Positions 10,488-22,186 are shown, numbered from the stretch's first letter. The stretch: 64,000 nt of DNA from Poa pratensis (GCA_947311845.1 CAMZMU010000041.1:138408687-138472686); one strand, 5' to 3'. Translations and numbers: made by a program. Notes: generated from the letters alone by a model not told the origin.

Positions 10488-12046
10488 CCCCTCCTTCTCT
10501 CTCTCTCCTTATCCGTTCCTTGAGAGTCGCATGTGTGCCGCCGGCGCCGCTCTGCTTCGTTTTGGCCGGCGCGGCCGGCCAGAACGGAGTGAGAGCTGGT
10601 GGCCGTGCTTCCCTGTACAGAGTAGTTTTAGGTTCCCTCCTTGCTGCTGTATTTCTAGATTTTGGTGTTCTTGTTTGGCCCTGTGTGGTGTTTGGCGAGT
10701 TGCCGTTCGTCTCTCCTCTGCTGGTGTTCCTGCCAGGCACTGGCCGACCATTTTGGCTGCCCTCTGACGAGCTCCCGAGGTGGAAGCTTGGCGGCAGGAT
10801 GGCGACGGTGGAGAGCCCCTCAAATAATGGTAGGTCTGTTCACTTTCTTCCCCTGAGTTGTGGCGATGTGGATCTTCCTCTGGCCGGCCGTGGAGGCGAG
10901 GAGAGGGAGTGGTGTGGTCGCTTCATCTGCAGAGGTGAGGGTGGAGCTGCGGGGTTCAGGGCGCTGGAGCATACGAGCTGCTCTTGCCGTTCGGAGGAAG
11001 AGATGAAGCTGGCCAGGATGCTCCAGTGGGTGGAGATGAAGGCCTGCATCGTTTTCAGCGACCTCTTCTATAAAGCTCGGTCTTCGTTGGTGGTGGTGGG
11101 TGTTCTGCTGCTTCGTGCTGGCTTCCCTTCATCTCTCTCTGGCCGGCCGTGGAGGCGAGGGGAAGAGGTGGGGAGGACGTGCTTCGTGCGGTTGCTGGGC
11201 GTCAGCGAGCTCGGCTCTGGTTCCAGTGCAGGGTTGGAGGAAGAAGGACTTTTGGAGAGGGAGACGCCATGGCTGTGTCTGTTCATCGTCAAGATTCCGT
11301 TGCTTGCGGCGGATGGCTCTTGCAGTCTTCTACATGTGTGAAGGTGGCTCTGCTCTCGGGTTTGCTGGCAGCTTGCCGTTTTCCTCTCCGGTGGTTTCAT
11401 CGGCATAGGGGATCGACGGCAGCTTTTCTGGTTGTTGTGCTGGAACTTGTGGTGGCGCTGGCTGTCTCCTCCGCCTCTACAGGAGAAGATCTTCTGGGAT
11501 CTCGGAGTTCTTCGCCGGCTTTTGGCGCGGTGTGCTGGCTTCTCCGGCCAGCCATGGTGGCGTGGGTTGGAGTGGCTCTGTCAGCGTGCTCTGCTTCATC
11601 TTCGCTTTGTTCCTTCTTTCTCCGGCCGGCCGTGGTGGCGAGGGGAGAAGGTGTGGTCAAGGCGTGCTCTCGGCGGCGGTTCCGGCAAGCTGTGTTTGTG
11701 CTCAGTGCAGGGTTGGTTGGAAGAGGGGTGGCTGCGGGATGGAGGCGCCATGGCCGTGCGCGTTCAGCGATTTTCGGTTCCGTCGCTTGCGGCGGACGGC
11801 TCCTGCGGTCTTCTACATGAGTGGGGTGCTCCCTTTCCCGGGGTTGGCGGCGTCCTGGTGTCTTCTTCTCCGGCGGTGTTCGGCGATGGAGTTCATCTTC
11901 AGGCGTTTGCGGCGGTTCAGCGGTCTGCCTCCCAGGTTCTTCAGGCGCTGTTGTTGTGCTGAGTTCTTCGGCTTGTTCGTCTGCGTATTTCTGTTCTTCG
12001 ATTTGTAATCTATGTTGAATACGCAGTGTGGATCCTTTCAAAAAAA
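10488..12046 (+). mobile_element. GC-rich poly(A) retroposon (non-LTR type), 1.56 kb, non-coding
   Basis: A GC-rich body ends in GGATCCTTTC plus a run of about 11 A (12040-12050). It is flanked by a 16-bp direct repeat AAAACCAAACATAGAA (10472-10487 and 12047-12062, sharing the tail A residues), the hallmark of target-primed reverse transcription. The body holds imperfect internal repeats: CTGGCCGGCCGTGGAGGCGA near 10880 and 11138, a related CGGCCGGCCGTGGTGGCGA near 11627, and a 3' part of the unit (GCTTGCGGCGGATGGCTC near 11307, GCTTGCGGCGGACGGCTC near 11783). The long open frames on both strands follow composition and show no RT or endonuclease. It shares architecture with the elements at 28531, 56542 and 57619 but is not clearly the same subfamily. 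Confidence 0.75.
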
Positions 12047-12062
12047 AAAACCAAACATAGAA

Positions 12063-13842
12063 GATGCCTAACCTACACATCAAACGTATGTTAATGCTAT
12101 GTCACTCTAGTAGATTTTTAGGATATAATTAGCTAAATATGTGGAGTGGAAAATGTTTGTATAAAATTGACTATTGTTTATTTAGCAAGAATATCATCTT
12201 GGTGACACCAATCGCTCATAGAGTAACACACAAATATTTTCATTTGTTTCCATAATTGGAAAACATGCAAACTAAATAAATTGAGAGATAATTTTAACTC
12301 TAATCAGACACATGACATATCATCGCTTTGTATATTGATAGTCACATCTGTCGTATTCTTTATGCACATATATGCAGGGCTTGTTTGATAGGCACACCTA
12401 ACAAATTCCTTTTAAAGATTAAGAGATAACATGCAACCTGCTTACGTATAGTTGTTGATGTGGGGATTTCAGATAACATTTAGCCCCCGGGAATTCCTCG
12501 ACACTTCATTTTTGTGTTGGAAATAACATTTTGATATAATGATTCCAGATATGAGAATTTGCACAAAATAGTCAATTAATGACAATGATTTATGAATGTA
12601 ACAACTGAGAGTCACAAGGAATTGAAGACTAGGTCTTCCAGCTTGGCTAATTTCAGTGACACATCGTCACGATGTCTTTTGGACAGTATTGATTTTCATC
12701 ATGCTTCCACCTTTCTAGCAAAAAACACGGTAATGTTAAGTAGGTTGACCGTGAGTAAGAGGGTAAGATATTGGTGTTGAGATGCCTTAATTTGTATTCT
12801 CTACATTATGTTCTCAACATAATTACTTTGGAGTGCTTAGTTCATTGCAAGCCATTATGCCTCTCCAAGTCAAAGCACCGCTAGGTATGCGGTACTCCTA
12901 CATATCCAAATTCCGTAGCCTCTTGTTCCCATTTTTTAGCTTAGAACATCGAATCTTGGCTCTCATGTAGTCTTTGTTACTATTTCACTTCGCACTCTTT
13001 TTTTTTTTTTTTGCTCCTTGAAGTCTTCATTCATTTGTTTGAGGGAGAGGTGTAAGCTATTACTGATCATGTATTCTTTATCCTTTTCTTTTTTGAAGAG
13101 TAGCATATCTTCTATTTATCGACTTCACGCGGAAGGAAAGATAAATGATCGTCCACATCAAAAGTTTTGTTTCAAGCACGACATTGCATTGAATAGGTGC
13201 AAGAAGAGCAAAACATTTTTATTGCCAACACCAACTCAGATCAGTCTGCTAGACACGTATTCTTTTGAAGAGTGTTTCCCCTGGTGATGATGTGATTTCC
13301 CCTAGCTAATGACACCACTCACATCCAACTGATAATCTTGTGTGTACGCTATTTTGTGCATCATATATAATTAGTTTACTTCAGTCTTTTGAGATTATGA
13401 ATCTTATTTTTCAGGTTAACCAGAGATTATACTGGAATAAACGAACCTGAAGGAATCTTAAACATACATGATTTGTCTGTCGATGCACTTATAGAAAGAA
13501 AGGGTTGTACAAGTCTGAGACCGAACCAACACCTAACAATTACAACGATACGTCTAAGTGCTAGAAACCCGAGGCATCAAAGAGCTCAAACCCACCACTC
13601 CCTCCTTCGCATAGGAATAGACCTCCACCCTTATCGTGGCGAGTAGGACATATGCCGTAAATGTACATATTTCTCGCCACCCTCCTCATGCAACCTGGTC
13701 GCCCGCTACCTACCACTACCAGACTATTGGCCATTGTGCCACCCCCTCCACCACAACAACTAGACGACATGTCGCAAAGTGCGTTTGCTTGAAAATGCTC
13801 GCCACGCCTGATTTGCATGCTCTATCACATATACCCGTACTA
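12063..13842. other. Intergenic region, no gene recognised
   Basis: AT-rich, with only short frames (62-89 codons) lacking domains or splice context. A T-run at about 13000-13012 may be a retroposon tail or plain homopolymer. Confidence 0.5.
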
Positions 13843-13992
13843 CACCCTCCGTTCCAAATTATAGAATGTTTTCACCGTTTCTATGTGGACTAAACACAGA
13901 CTCAAATGAGTGAATCAATATAATAAAATATGTTTAGATATGTACGAATTAAGAAAAAACTAAAAAATATATATATTTAGAAACGGAGGGAG
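13843..13992. mobile_element. Stowaway MITE (Tc1/mariner type)
   Basis: The left end CACCCTCCGTTCCAAATTA and right end TTTAGAAACGGAGGGAG form the Stowaway terminal inverted repeat (consensus CTCCCTCCGTTCC). TA duplications flank it at 13841-13842 and 13993-13994. Length 150 bp, AT-rich core. Confidence 0.85.
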
Positions 13993-14472
13993 TAGAAGGC
14001 TGAAAGACTCCATTCCTATTTTTCTTGCACCGGTTCAAGAGTCAACGTGCCAATTCCAAGCTAGTTAAACGGGGCCTTTGGGGAGATTAGATACCTGCCT
14101 TCAGGTTCATGTGATCTCGTGATGAACCGTAAAAGACAAATACAGTACAAAAACTTCAAATTCTTTTGCAAATGTAGCTCTTCGTATGCTTGCACAGTTT
14201 GCTTAGAATAAAGGATTATTGTCAAGTTGTCATCTTGTACCCTAAAAGAAATTCAGAGCTATGTACTCTCGGAAAAAAAATCAGTGCTATGCAATATGCA
14301 AAAATAAAAAATCGCATATTTTTTGCACGATGGCAGGCCTCCCGGATTCTCCGTCGTCAACCACGGTCCGTTGATGGCAACAAATCCACCCGCACCTTTC
14401 TCTCCCCTATAGAAGCAACCGGCCCCACAACCAAACCCATCCGCCTGCTTCCAGAGTGTTCTCGACTTCGCC

Positions 14473-17400
14473 ATGGGGAAGGGCAGCCGTCGCGGCGGCG
14501 GAGCTCCAGGAGCGGGCAGGGGACGCAGGCCGGCGAGTGGCGCGAATGTTACGGACGCCGCCGCCCGCCTCGGGTTCCAGGTTACCGGCTCGGGTACGTC
14601 CCTGTGCAAACTGCTCCGACCCCCTCGCTCCGCCATTCTGGACGAGATTTTGCTCCACGATCGAGGTCTCTAACTAATGGTGTGTCCTTCCTCGCGCGTG
14701 TAGGCACCGGCCGCTCGCCGTCGCACATGAAGTTCCTCTTGGCGTGTTCGGATGGCGACGTCGACCGCATAAAAGGTAAGATCCTCCGCTGTAATCAATG
14801 GCACTGCCTTAATTCGGCTTGGGTTTTAGCCTTGGTCCCTGCTGTTTGAGGGTGCGCTCGTGTGCCCGTTCCGTTGTGCACTTGTGTACGTGAACGAGGC
14901 CGAGTTCTCATCTGTAATTGTTGCGCAATCTGATAAAGTGATAATTGTTGCCGTTTCATAAAGTGATAATTATTGGAGGGTTTTTGTGGTTCGAAATCGT
15001 TTAGTTCATTGTTGCTGCGTGATGGTCTGTTTGATTTAACTGATTTGCTCCATCTGGAGACAGCTAGTCTTGGTAATGTTGCTTTCAGTAGTATTGTATA
15101 TTTGTATTTGTAAGGTGCCTTTAACCCTTTGTTTCTCGACTACTTTGATCTTGTTTTACGAATCAATCGTTGGTGGAAACTGAAATGCACGAGAATTTGT
15201 GCCTGACCGTTCTTCTTTTGAAAATTGCCTTTTGAAGCCGTGGTAGATAGCTTGAATGAGGTTGACAGGGCGGCACTTCCTGCTGTGAGGATGGAGGGCT
15301 GTGGGCCATTGCATTCGGCAGCCAGCAAGGGTAATATGGCGGTCTGCATGTACTTGGTGGAGCAGCTCGGATTTGATGTCGATTCTGATGCTAATAATCA
15401 TGGTTCAGGTACACCCTCTTTCTATTGCTAAATTAAATGCTTTCGTGTTTTTTCACGAGTTCTGTTTGCGGGATGCGACATGCAAGCTAGTTTGATAAGG
15501 TTGTGTATGATGCTTTTCTCAGATGAAACGTGAATAGCCGGTATTGTATTCACAGGCGTTTACTTATTTGTTTCAGCACTGGACCCTTTGACTAAATCGA
15601 TTGATTGTGATCCTCTTGGCAGGTATCACACCTTTGGCTTGTGCGGCAGCGCATGGGCAAGTGATTGTTGCAAGGTATTTACTTGACAAAGGTGCTAATC
15701 CTAATAAGAAAAGGTCCTCCGGACGCACAACTCCTCTGCATGAGGCAGCAGAAGCAGGTGCCTGTTTCTGCATTCATGTATTTATTTTATTATTTGGAAC
15801 TCTCATTGCAAAGGATTACAAACTTCCGCTGTATAGAAAAGCATAGTTGGCACAATGTATCCTATTTTCCCTTCCCTAATTGTTTTATAATTTGTTATGG
15901 AGTTAAATGCTTGGGCGTCATCAAGTTGCCGCGAAGAAGCGGATTGATCACCAACTTAAAAAATGCTAAATATTGGTCACCAAGTTGTGAAAATGTGGCA
16001 TGTTTATGTTTTTGCAAAATAAACCCTACATCTTTATTCCTTTTCATTCGTTCTTCCCTGTGGAAGAAATTCTACGAGGCATTTCATCGAACACCTAATA
16101 TGCACACCTAGACCTGCTACTAGTTTACCTCACATGAACCCAAGTCTGTCGCCAGTCGCCGCAGGAAGAGACTAGCTAGCATTATCAGATGTACAAAGGG
16201 GCCGGATCAATGGGAGACGGGACTTTGGAGGAGGGCTTGGCGCGGGGCGTCGCCATGGGGCAATCCGTGCCCCATGTGCCACCGAGAAACTCCGACGTCG
16301 CCTTCCGCAAGGTGTTTGGCGAGCTCACGCTGCGGGACATGACCGGCGCGGATACGACGACCGACAGCGCCGCCGAAGATCCCCAGCCGGCTGTACGCGT
16401 CGTGCTCGACTTTGCTGCTGCGCGTCGGGGGTCGAATCAGAGGATGAAGATGGCGGTGGTGTCCAGGGCGAAGAGCCAGCCGTGGAGGTCCCACGTGATG
16501 CGAACGACGCGGCCACCGCAACACGGGAGGTCGAGCCTCTCGCTGCTGCGGAACTTCCACCGAAGGAGGCAGAACTGGAGGGCCCGCTCCCCTTCCACGG
16601 CCACCCACATGGCCGCGCCCTCCACGGCCACACCTCGTGCTTCTCGCACGCCATGGTCACCGAGGTCGTGTACGCGCTGCTGGAACCGTAACCGGCGGGG
16701 AGGGTGTTCTCGCGGCACGACAGGAGTACCCGTGGATACCGCCGCCGCCTCGAGGTCGCCCACGGCGACGCCGGCAGCAGCTGCTGCTTGTCTGCCTGCT
16801 GCGTGCTCGCATGGTGTGGTAGGACAAGATGCATGTGACCTGTTTGACAAAATGTCTAGCCCAGATTTTAGGGCCCCTTGATTCAAAGGAATGGTGTAGG
16901 ATTTTTGAAGGATTGGTTCCCATAGGAAATTTTCCTGTAGATGTTGTTTGATTCATAGGATCACATCCTATAGGAATTATTCCCATAGGAATCTTGTAGT
17001 GTAAATGCTATAGGAAAAAAACATGAGGTTAGACCTCATGGAAAATTCCTTTGCCACAATCAAAGAGAATCCCTCTTTCCATAGGATTCACTTAGACATG
17101 CCATGTCAATCCTATAGAATTCCTATTCTTATACTTTTCCTATCCTATGAATCAAAGGAGACCTATTCATTGAACGAATTGATGTGAAGAAGAAAAAAAA
17201 TTAGTTTTTTTAAACAAACCGCCACGTCAGTTGTGACTTAACGTCTATCGTGACGGAGTGACCACGTGTTACAATTCTAGAACCTAGTGATCTATAGTTA
17301 GCACTATTTCAGTTCGTGACCCCTTAAACATTTAACTCTCTATTATGATCCCCCCCACCACCAGCACACACACACACACACACGCACACACACCTCTGTG

Positions 17401-20400
17401 TTTATATCGCTGGAACTCACATAAACAGGGAGTGACAATAAATTAGTGGTCTACATAACTTTTGGTATATTTGTCCAATTGAACTTTTCTCGGTAGTCAA
17501 AACTTTTGGTGGACGAGTGTGCGTATTCTTAATTTCTAATACGACCAATCGACTCAAAACTGCAATGGCTGCCTTCTTTTGCGTTTCACTGGACATTAAT
17601 TGTATACATCAGATTTATGACTAGACGGGAATGGTGGTTAGATTAGCCATAGTGGGGAGTATCATACACTAGTACTTGTATGATGGTAGCAACATATTTA
17701 TTAGGTTGCGCACAGTTATGTTATGGTATCTAACTATGATACCACTACCATCTCTCTCTCATGATTAACTGCGGCGGCGACACATCATCTTTTTGCCAAC
17801 ATGACATGCATTATACTTAGATACTCCCACTATGGCTAGTCTTATGCAGCATACACCTTGCTAGGTTTTAATTTCGTATTTGGGTTCTATAATTACTTGT
17901 TTATTTCTTTGTGCCTAGGGCATGATGAAATAGCACGGCTGTTGCTATCGAAAGGAGCTAGTGTTGATTCATCTTCTTCTTATGGGTCACCTCTGGATGC
18001 TGCTGGTGTTCGTGGGAAGTTCAGTGTTATGAAGATTTTGTTAGAGAATCATGCAGACGTAATCAGTAAACCATGTTCTTTCACTTGAGCTTACCTTTTT
18101 TTTTTATAGTTCAAAGTCTAGTTTGATATGGCTCAGCATTCCTCTATTTAGATTTTTTTACACGATCTGGGTTTACTTTTGTGCTTCTGCCCCAGCTTCA
18201 TCCTTACTGAGGGGCTTAGCTGTTTGTCATCATAAGCTGATGGCTGATGCCAAATGCAAACCAAACGTGGCCCAGTGTCCTTCATACTAGCTTTCTTTGC
18301 TATATTTTTGTTTTTTTTATTTCTTCCGTGTCCTTTGTTGGTCTTCGATTCTTCATCTTTTATATTTCTGACTACAACTAGTTCAGCCTCATGCGTGGAT
18401 GGTTATTATATGCGGCATATATTGATTTATATGCTCAAGTAGTCGACTTGGATGATGCCACCGTAGATTAGGTGCATCTTCCTTTCTTCCGAAGTGCAAT
18501 ATTTATTATTCTTCTAAAGCCAGCAACCCTGAAATATGATTTTTATGCACAAAAGGATATAGAATCTTTTCAAGGTTTACAGATAAGAATTCATTCATGA
18601 TTTTTTTTCCATTTGCCAAATTTATAGTGACATGTGCCCTTTATAAAGCTTAGCATAGATCATGAAATGTTTTTATCTGTACTTTATTTTTAATTTATAG
18701 AATCATGTTACTTCTACACGGGAACTGGTGAGTGACTATTTTCTTTTTTTGAGGGGTTTTTTTAGGGGATTTTTTTTTGAAGGGGGTGAGTGACTATTTT
18801 CAAAACTACTGCAGCCAAACAAGGTCTCATGGCAGTTTGGGACCCCGCTGAATTCAACTCTTTATGGTGCTCCTGAAAAAATGAGTGAATCCACTTGCTT
18901 AAAGGTGTGAAACTTCTTGTCGAGGTTTGGCACCTAGTTCACTTTCTCTGTATTTTTTTTTGTTGCTGGAGGGGATCTTGTGTGAAAAGATATCATTTGT
19001 AATCTACATGTGTCTGTGTTCTATTTGTTCATCCATAGGCTGGTGCTGATGTCAATTGTGCAAACCCTGAGACTCCATTGGCCATAGCAACTAGCAAAGG
19101 CTTAACTAGTTGTGTCGAGTACCTGTTGGAGGTTTGCAGAAATGCTAATGTTCCAGTAAATCATGTGAGTGCCTTTTCAAAACTAAGTCATGTTAGTTCA
19201 TAAAAGTTGATACTTGATGTCCTAATATCATCGTTGTTCTCCTTAGCACTTATTGGATAAACTTGTTGGGTGATGAATGCTATGTGTTCAACCTCTCAGG
19301 GCGAACAGAAACCATATAGTTTTGCTAATGCTGCTTCACTGATATTGTTTTGATACGTGAGGTGATACCAATAGACAAATACTGGGAGCAAATGGGATTA
19401 GAGGACCCAGTAGTTCTATCCATAAATAGGTGCTAAGAACTCCACCCATGCAGGTCATTCAGATGGATTCTATTAGTAACGTTCAATGCTAGTTTTAGAT
19501 AGTTCTCAAGTCTATATCAGAGATCTGTTGCTGTTTCTGAAAAAAAATGAGTGTCTAGGAGGAACTAGACGGCTAGACGCTACTCTGATATAGTAGAAGC
19601 TGAGATTCGAACCCAGTCTGCCTAGTCTACCATCAGTGGTGCTAGCCAGTAAGCCCCTGGTGACTTCACACCTGTTGCAGTTTCTGAAAACAGAAGAAAG
19701 GGGAAATTTATGCCATGTTCATAATTTGGTATAACAAAAACAGGTATCAGGTGGCTCAGTTTTACCATAATTAGAACTATATTCATCTCTTAAATTAATA
19801 TAAGCAGAACTTGAGCTGTGCATTCCAAAGAATATTACGACATAGAGCTATATAGATAATTTGCTGGAATAGGTGACTAGCTAGGGATATCAGAATTGGC
19901 ATAGTAAGAGTTAAAATTGGGATGTTTTTCTTCGGATTGCCAAATAGGGTGATTTAGAATCAGAATTGGCATAGTAAGAGTTAAAATTGGGGATGTTTTT
20001 TCAGTGGAACCATGGGGCTAATGTTGTGTTGGAATTCTTCTAAGAGGTCGTTTGGTACGAGCTGGAATCATGGAATTCATTTGTGATTCCATGCTCAACC
20101 TGTTTGGATGGCATGGAATTGACATGTCATTTCATTTGGAGTTCCAGCAAATGCCTATTGTGTGTTATGCCAATTCCTATCTCTAACCCTGTCATTTCAC
20201 TTTTCAAATGAAATGAAAAGATGCCATCATTTCATTTCTGTCAAATTCATGGGTGATTTGGAATCATTTACGTTTACAATTGTCGAGATCTCTGCCCATT
20301 CATTTTGATGCGAGTATATGTCCGCATGTATCCTGCTGTTAGATGAAAATATCTTAATTGTGTTATACTAGTGCTTCATCAGTTGTTATGCCCACATTTA

Positions 20401-21890
20401 CAGTCTTGCATTTATCGTTTTTCATTTATAGGATAAGTTAAGCGACAAAGATAGCAAGGCTCAGCTGAAATCACAAGGTGCAAAAGCAGTTGAGGAGAAG
20501 AACTATGCCTCTGCAATAAAATTCTACACTGAGGTATATTATTGTGCAATCATATTCAAAAGTGGTGTTACTGCGCTTTCATTTTATGTACTGCTAATAC
20601 ATCATTAGCTAGGAAGAGAAGATTAACAACCTTGCCAACTATTGCACTATAGTCTGACTAGATAAACACACACTTACGCTTAATTTTCATTGGACTGCAA
20701 ACTTGTAATAAATTTGGGCTATATGCATCTGTTGATGCAGAGGCCTGAGGTAATAAAAGCTTACATTTTCTAAAAAAAATATTCACACAATTAGGAAACG
20801 ACTTAGGAATTAGGATTCCAGAGTGATTTTTTCAACAAAAAGAATGGAAGGGAGAATTTCCAAATTGAAGGGAAAATATTCACACAATTAGGAAACGACT
20901 TAGATTGTTTTTGTAACAACGATCGGTCATTACTTCTTGGAATACAATTGGATAGCATATAACAGATAAAATATGCATCTCATGTGTAAGACATTCCATT
21001 TTACGCTTTAATTGGTCTAGTAAGCCTTTTCACTCTGATTTCTTAACTAGGTTCAGTTATATTCTATCTTTTTACTGTGGCACTGAGGTTTCCATTCAGT
21101 GGCTAGTTTAGCTTCACTTTTACATCAATCATCAGCCACTCATATGTTTGGGACACTTATACATGATAGGTTGTGCTTATTGGTCCTTAACGTCTGGTTT
21201 GGTGCAGGCAATCAAGCTGGACCCTGCAGATGCAGTGTTGTATTCTAACAGGAGCCTGTGTCATCTGAAGTGTGATGAAGCACGCGATGCTTTGCTTGAT
21301 GCCAATGTTTGCATAAGTCTGCGGCCTGTGTGGCAGAAAGGTTACTATCGGAAAGGAGCCGCCCTCATGTCGCTCCTGGTAAGATAAGAAAACAATCTGC
21401 CAGTCCTGCTTTATAGACCATCACCTTTTAAATAATCCCTGCTCCACATTCTTATTCCTAGGAGTACAAAGAGGCAACTGATGCATTCTCGGCTGGAGTG
21501 AAACTGGATCCTGGAAATAAGGACATGCTGGAAGCGTTTAGGTATTGCCCACAATTCTTCAGCGATTGCATGCTTAAATCACTTTTTGACACTGTTTTTA
21601 TCATAGGCCATGTTCTGTGGACCTTGGTGCATTTATAATTTTACGACGCTTAGTGTTAACTTGTTTTATATGCTGTACATATTTCATTGTATCATTCTAA
21701 GCGTGGCAAATGATTGGTAGCTATATGCTTCAAACGGACGAGAAACTTTATAATCGTCTTTGTTCCGTCTTTCTCAGTGGTTTCAGACAAGGTGGAATAT
21801 TTCTAAATTCATTTCGTTGGCATTTGCAAGGACGCAGCTGACGCGATGCGGAAGGAACATTCTGAACCAACTCTTTACACGGTTGATTAG
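14473..21890 (+). CDS. Ankyrin-repeat and TPR protein, 11 exons (copy 1, probably damaged)
   Basis: Inferred exons: 14473-14593, 14704-14775, 15238-15408, 15623-15757, 17919-18058, 18815-18904, 19039-19164, 20432-20533, 21208-21378, 21462-21541, and 21830-21890. All introns are GT-AG except the last. Joined length is 1269 nt (422 aa). The start CCATGG has a good context. Residues about 45-285 carry ankyrin repeats (GPLHSAASKGNMAVCMYLVE, GITPLACAAAHGQVIVARYL, TPLHEAAEAGHDEIARLLL). Residues about 286-403 form a TPR unit (KAVEEKNYASAIKFYTEAIK, LYSNRSLCHLKCDEA, KGYYRKGAALMSL). The architecture resembles Arabidopsis TPR10-type ankyrin-TPR proteins, probably chaperone or protein-interaction adaptors. 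Two lesions: exon 6 reads into TGA at 18908-18910 unless a donor at 18905 is used, dropping 20 nt; and the last acceptor is AA (21828-21829) where copy 2 has AG, so the C-terminus shifts frame. Confidence 0.8.
16190..16886 (-). pseudogene. DUF868 protein gene fragment inside intron 4
   Basis: On the minus strand one frame (16886-16437) contains AAMWVAVEGERALQFCLLRW followed by KFRSSERLDL and VVRITWDLHGWLFALDT. These match the plant DUF868 core, normally LW-DGKR-VQV-LRWKFRGNE and V-WDV-WLF. The GC-rich continuation toward 16190 falls in other frames (for example a piece near 16400 ending RSSKVEHDAYS), so the gene is frameshifted. It is intronless here, absent from the paralogous unit (which lacks this intron), and antisense to its host gene. 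It is a captured or retroposed fragment; function of the DUF868 family is unknown. Confidence 0.6.
16871..17163. mobile_element. MITE with long terminal inverted repeats (intron 4)
   Basis: The left end GGGCCCCTTGATTCAAAGGA pairs with the reverse complement of the right end, GGTCTCCTTTGATTCATAGG. The interior is built of AGGATTTT/CCTATAGGAAT words and is partly palindromic. The target duplication is ambiguous (TA on both sides), so the superfamily is not assigned. It begins within the 3' margin of the DUF868 fragment. Confidence 0.65.
17365..17394. repeat. (CA)n microsatellite in intron 4
   Basis: CACACACACACACACACACG and adjoining CA units follow a short C-run. Confidence 0.85.
17641..17841. 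mobile_element. Tourist-like MITE (PIF/Harbinger type) in intron 4
   Basis: The left end GATTAGCCATAGTGGGGAGT and the reverse complement of the right end GACTAGCCATAGTGGGAGTA are near-identical inverted repeats. The 3-bp duplication TTA lies at 17638-17640 and 17842-17844. Length 201 bp, ending 77 bp before exon 5. Confidence 0.8.
18727..18801. mobile_element. 41-bp T/G-rich insertion with 17-bp target duplication (intron 5)
   Basis: GGTGAGTGACTATTTTC occurs at 18727-18743 and 18785-18801, flanking 41 bp made of T-runs and GAGGGG/TAGGGG blocks. On the minus strand this is a poly(A)-rich tail, consistent with an extremely 5'-truncated retroposon. It lies just upstream of exon 6. Confidence 0.55.
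19544..19671 (-). mobile_element. tRNA-derived SINE in intron 7
   Basis: On the minus strand it contains GGGTTCGAATCTCAG, a pol III B-box-like sequence, and upstream TGGCTAGCACC as a weak A-box. It ends in a T-run, as in Au-type plant SINEs. An imperfect 18-19 bp duplication CTGTTGC(T/A)GTTTCTGAAAA flanks it (about 19525-19543 and 19672-19690). At 128 bp it is shorter than a full Au SINE, so it is probably 5'-truncated or a different family. Confidence 0.6.
19891..20000. repeat. 40-bp direct repeat in intron 7
   Basis: CAGAATTGGCATAGTAAGAG and the following 20 bp occur at 19891 and again at 19961, 70 bp apart. Confidence 0.8.
20777..20903. repeat. 29-bp direct repeat in intron 8
   Basis: ATTCACACAATTAGGAAACG followed by ACTTAG appears at about 20781 and 20879. 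The same pair is kept in unit 2 (50569 and 50661), so it predates the duplication. Confidence 0.8.
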
Positions 21891-21998
21891 TTCGGTGGGG
21901 TGTCCATGCTGGCTCCTCCAGTACGTTCGCTCGGAATTCTCCTTCTGTATATCTGGAAACGTCAAACACGTCCTTGTTACTCTTGCTGAAGACGGTAG

Positions 21999-22155
21999 TA
22001 AATTAGTAGAAAAAAAAAGTGTAGTTGTGAAAATGCACCATCTGCAAAGCATCAGTTTCAATCACCACGTCCAGCATCGCATGCTCAGAGGCCAACTCTA
22101 CACCATATCCCTTATAGCGTAAGCCTCCACATTACCATTGCACTTGCTGAGAGCT

Positions 22156-22186
<31 letters not shown>

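Noticed and set aside
10421..12083. Several 150-300 codon ORFs on both strands in the GC-rich retroposon
   Set aside because: They overlap one another in all frames, follow high GC content, are rich in R/P/A/G/S, and contain no domain; the segment is a poly(A) retroposon.
13018..13287. 89-codon ORF
   Set aside because: No domain, no splice or promoter context, AT-rich intergenic DNA with a T-run just upstream.
18699..18728. Possible extra exon (acceptor ATTTATAG, donor CTGGTGAGTG) between exons 5 and 6
   Set aside because: Exon 5 ends ENHAD in phase 0 and exon 6 begins PNKV, giving the usual ankyrin HADPN join; the donor-like GGTGAGTG is part of a target duplication.
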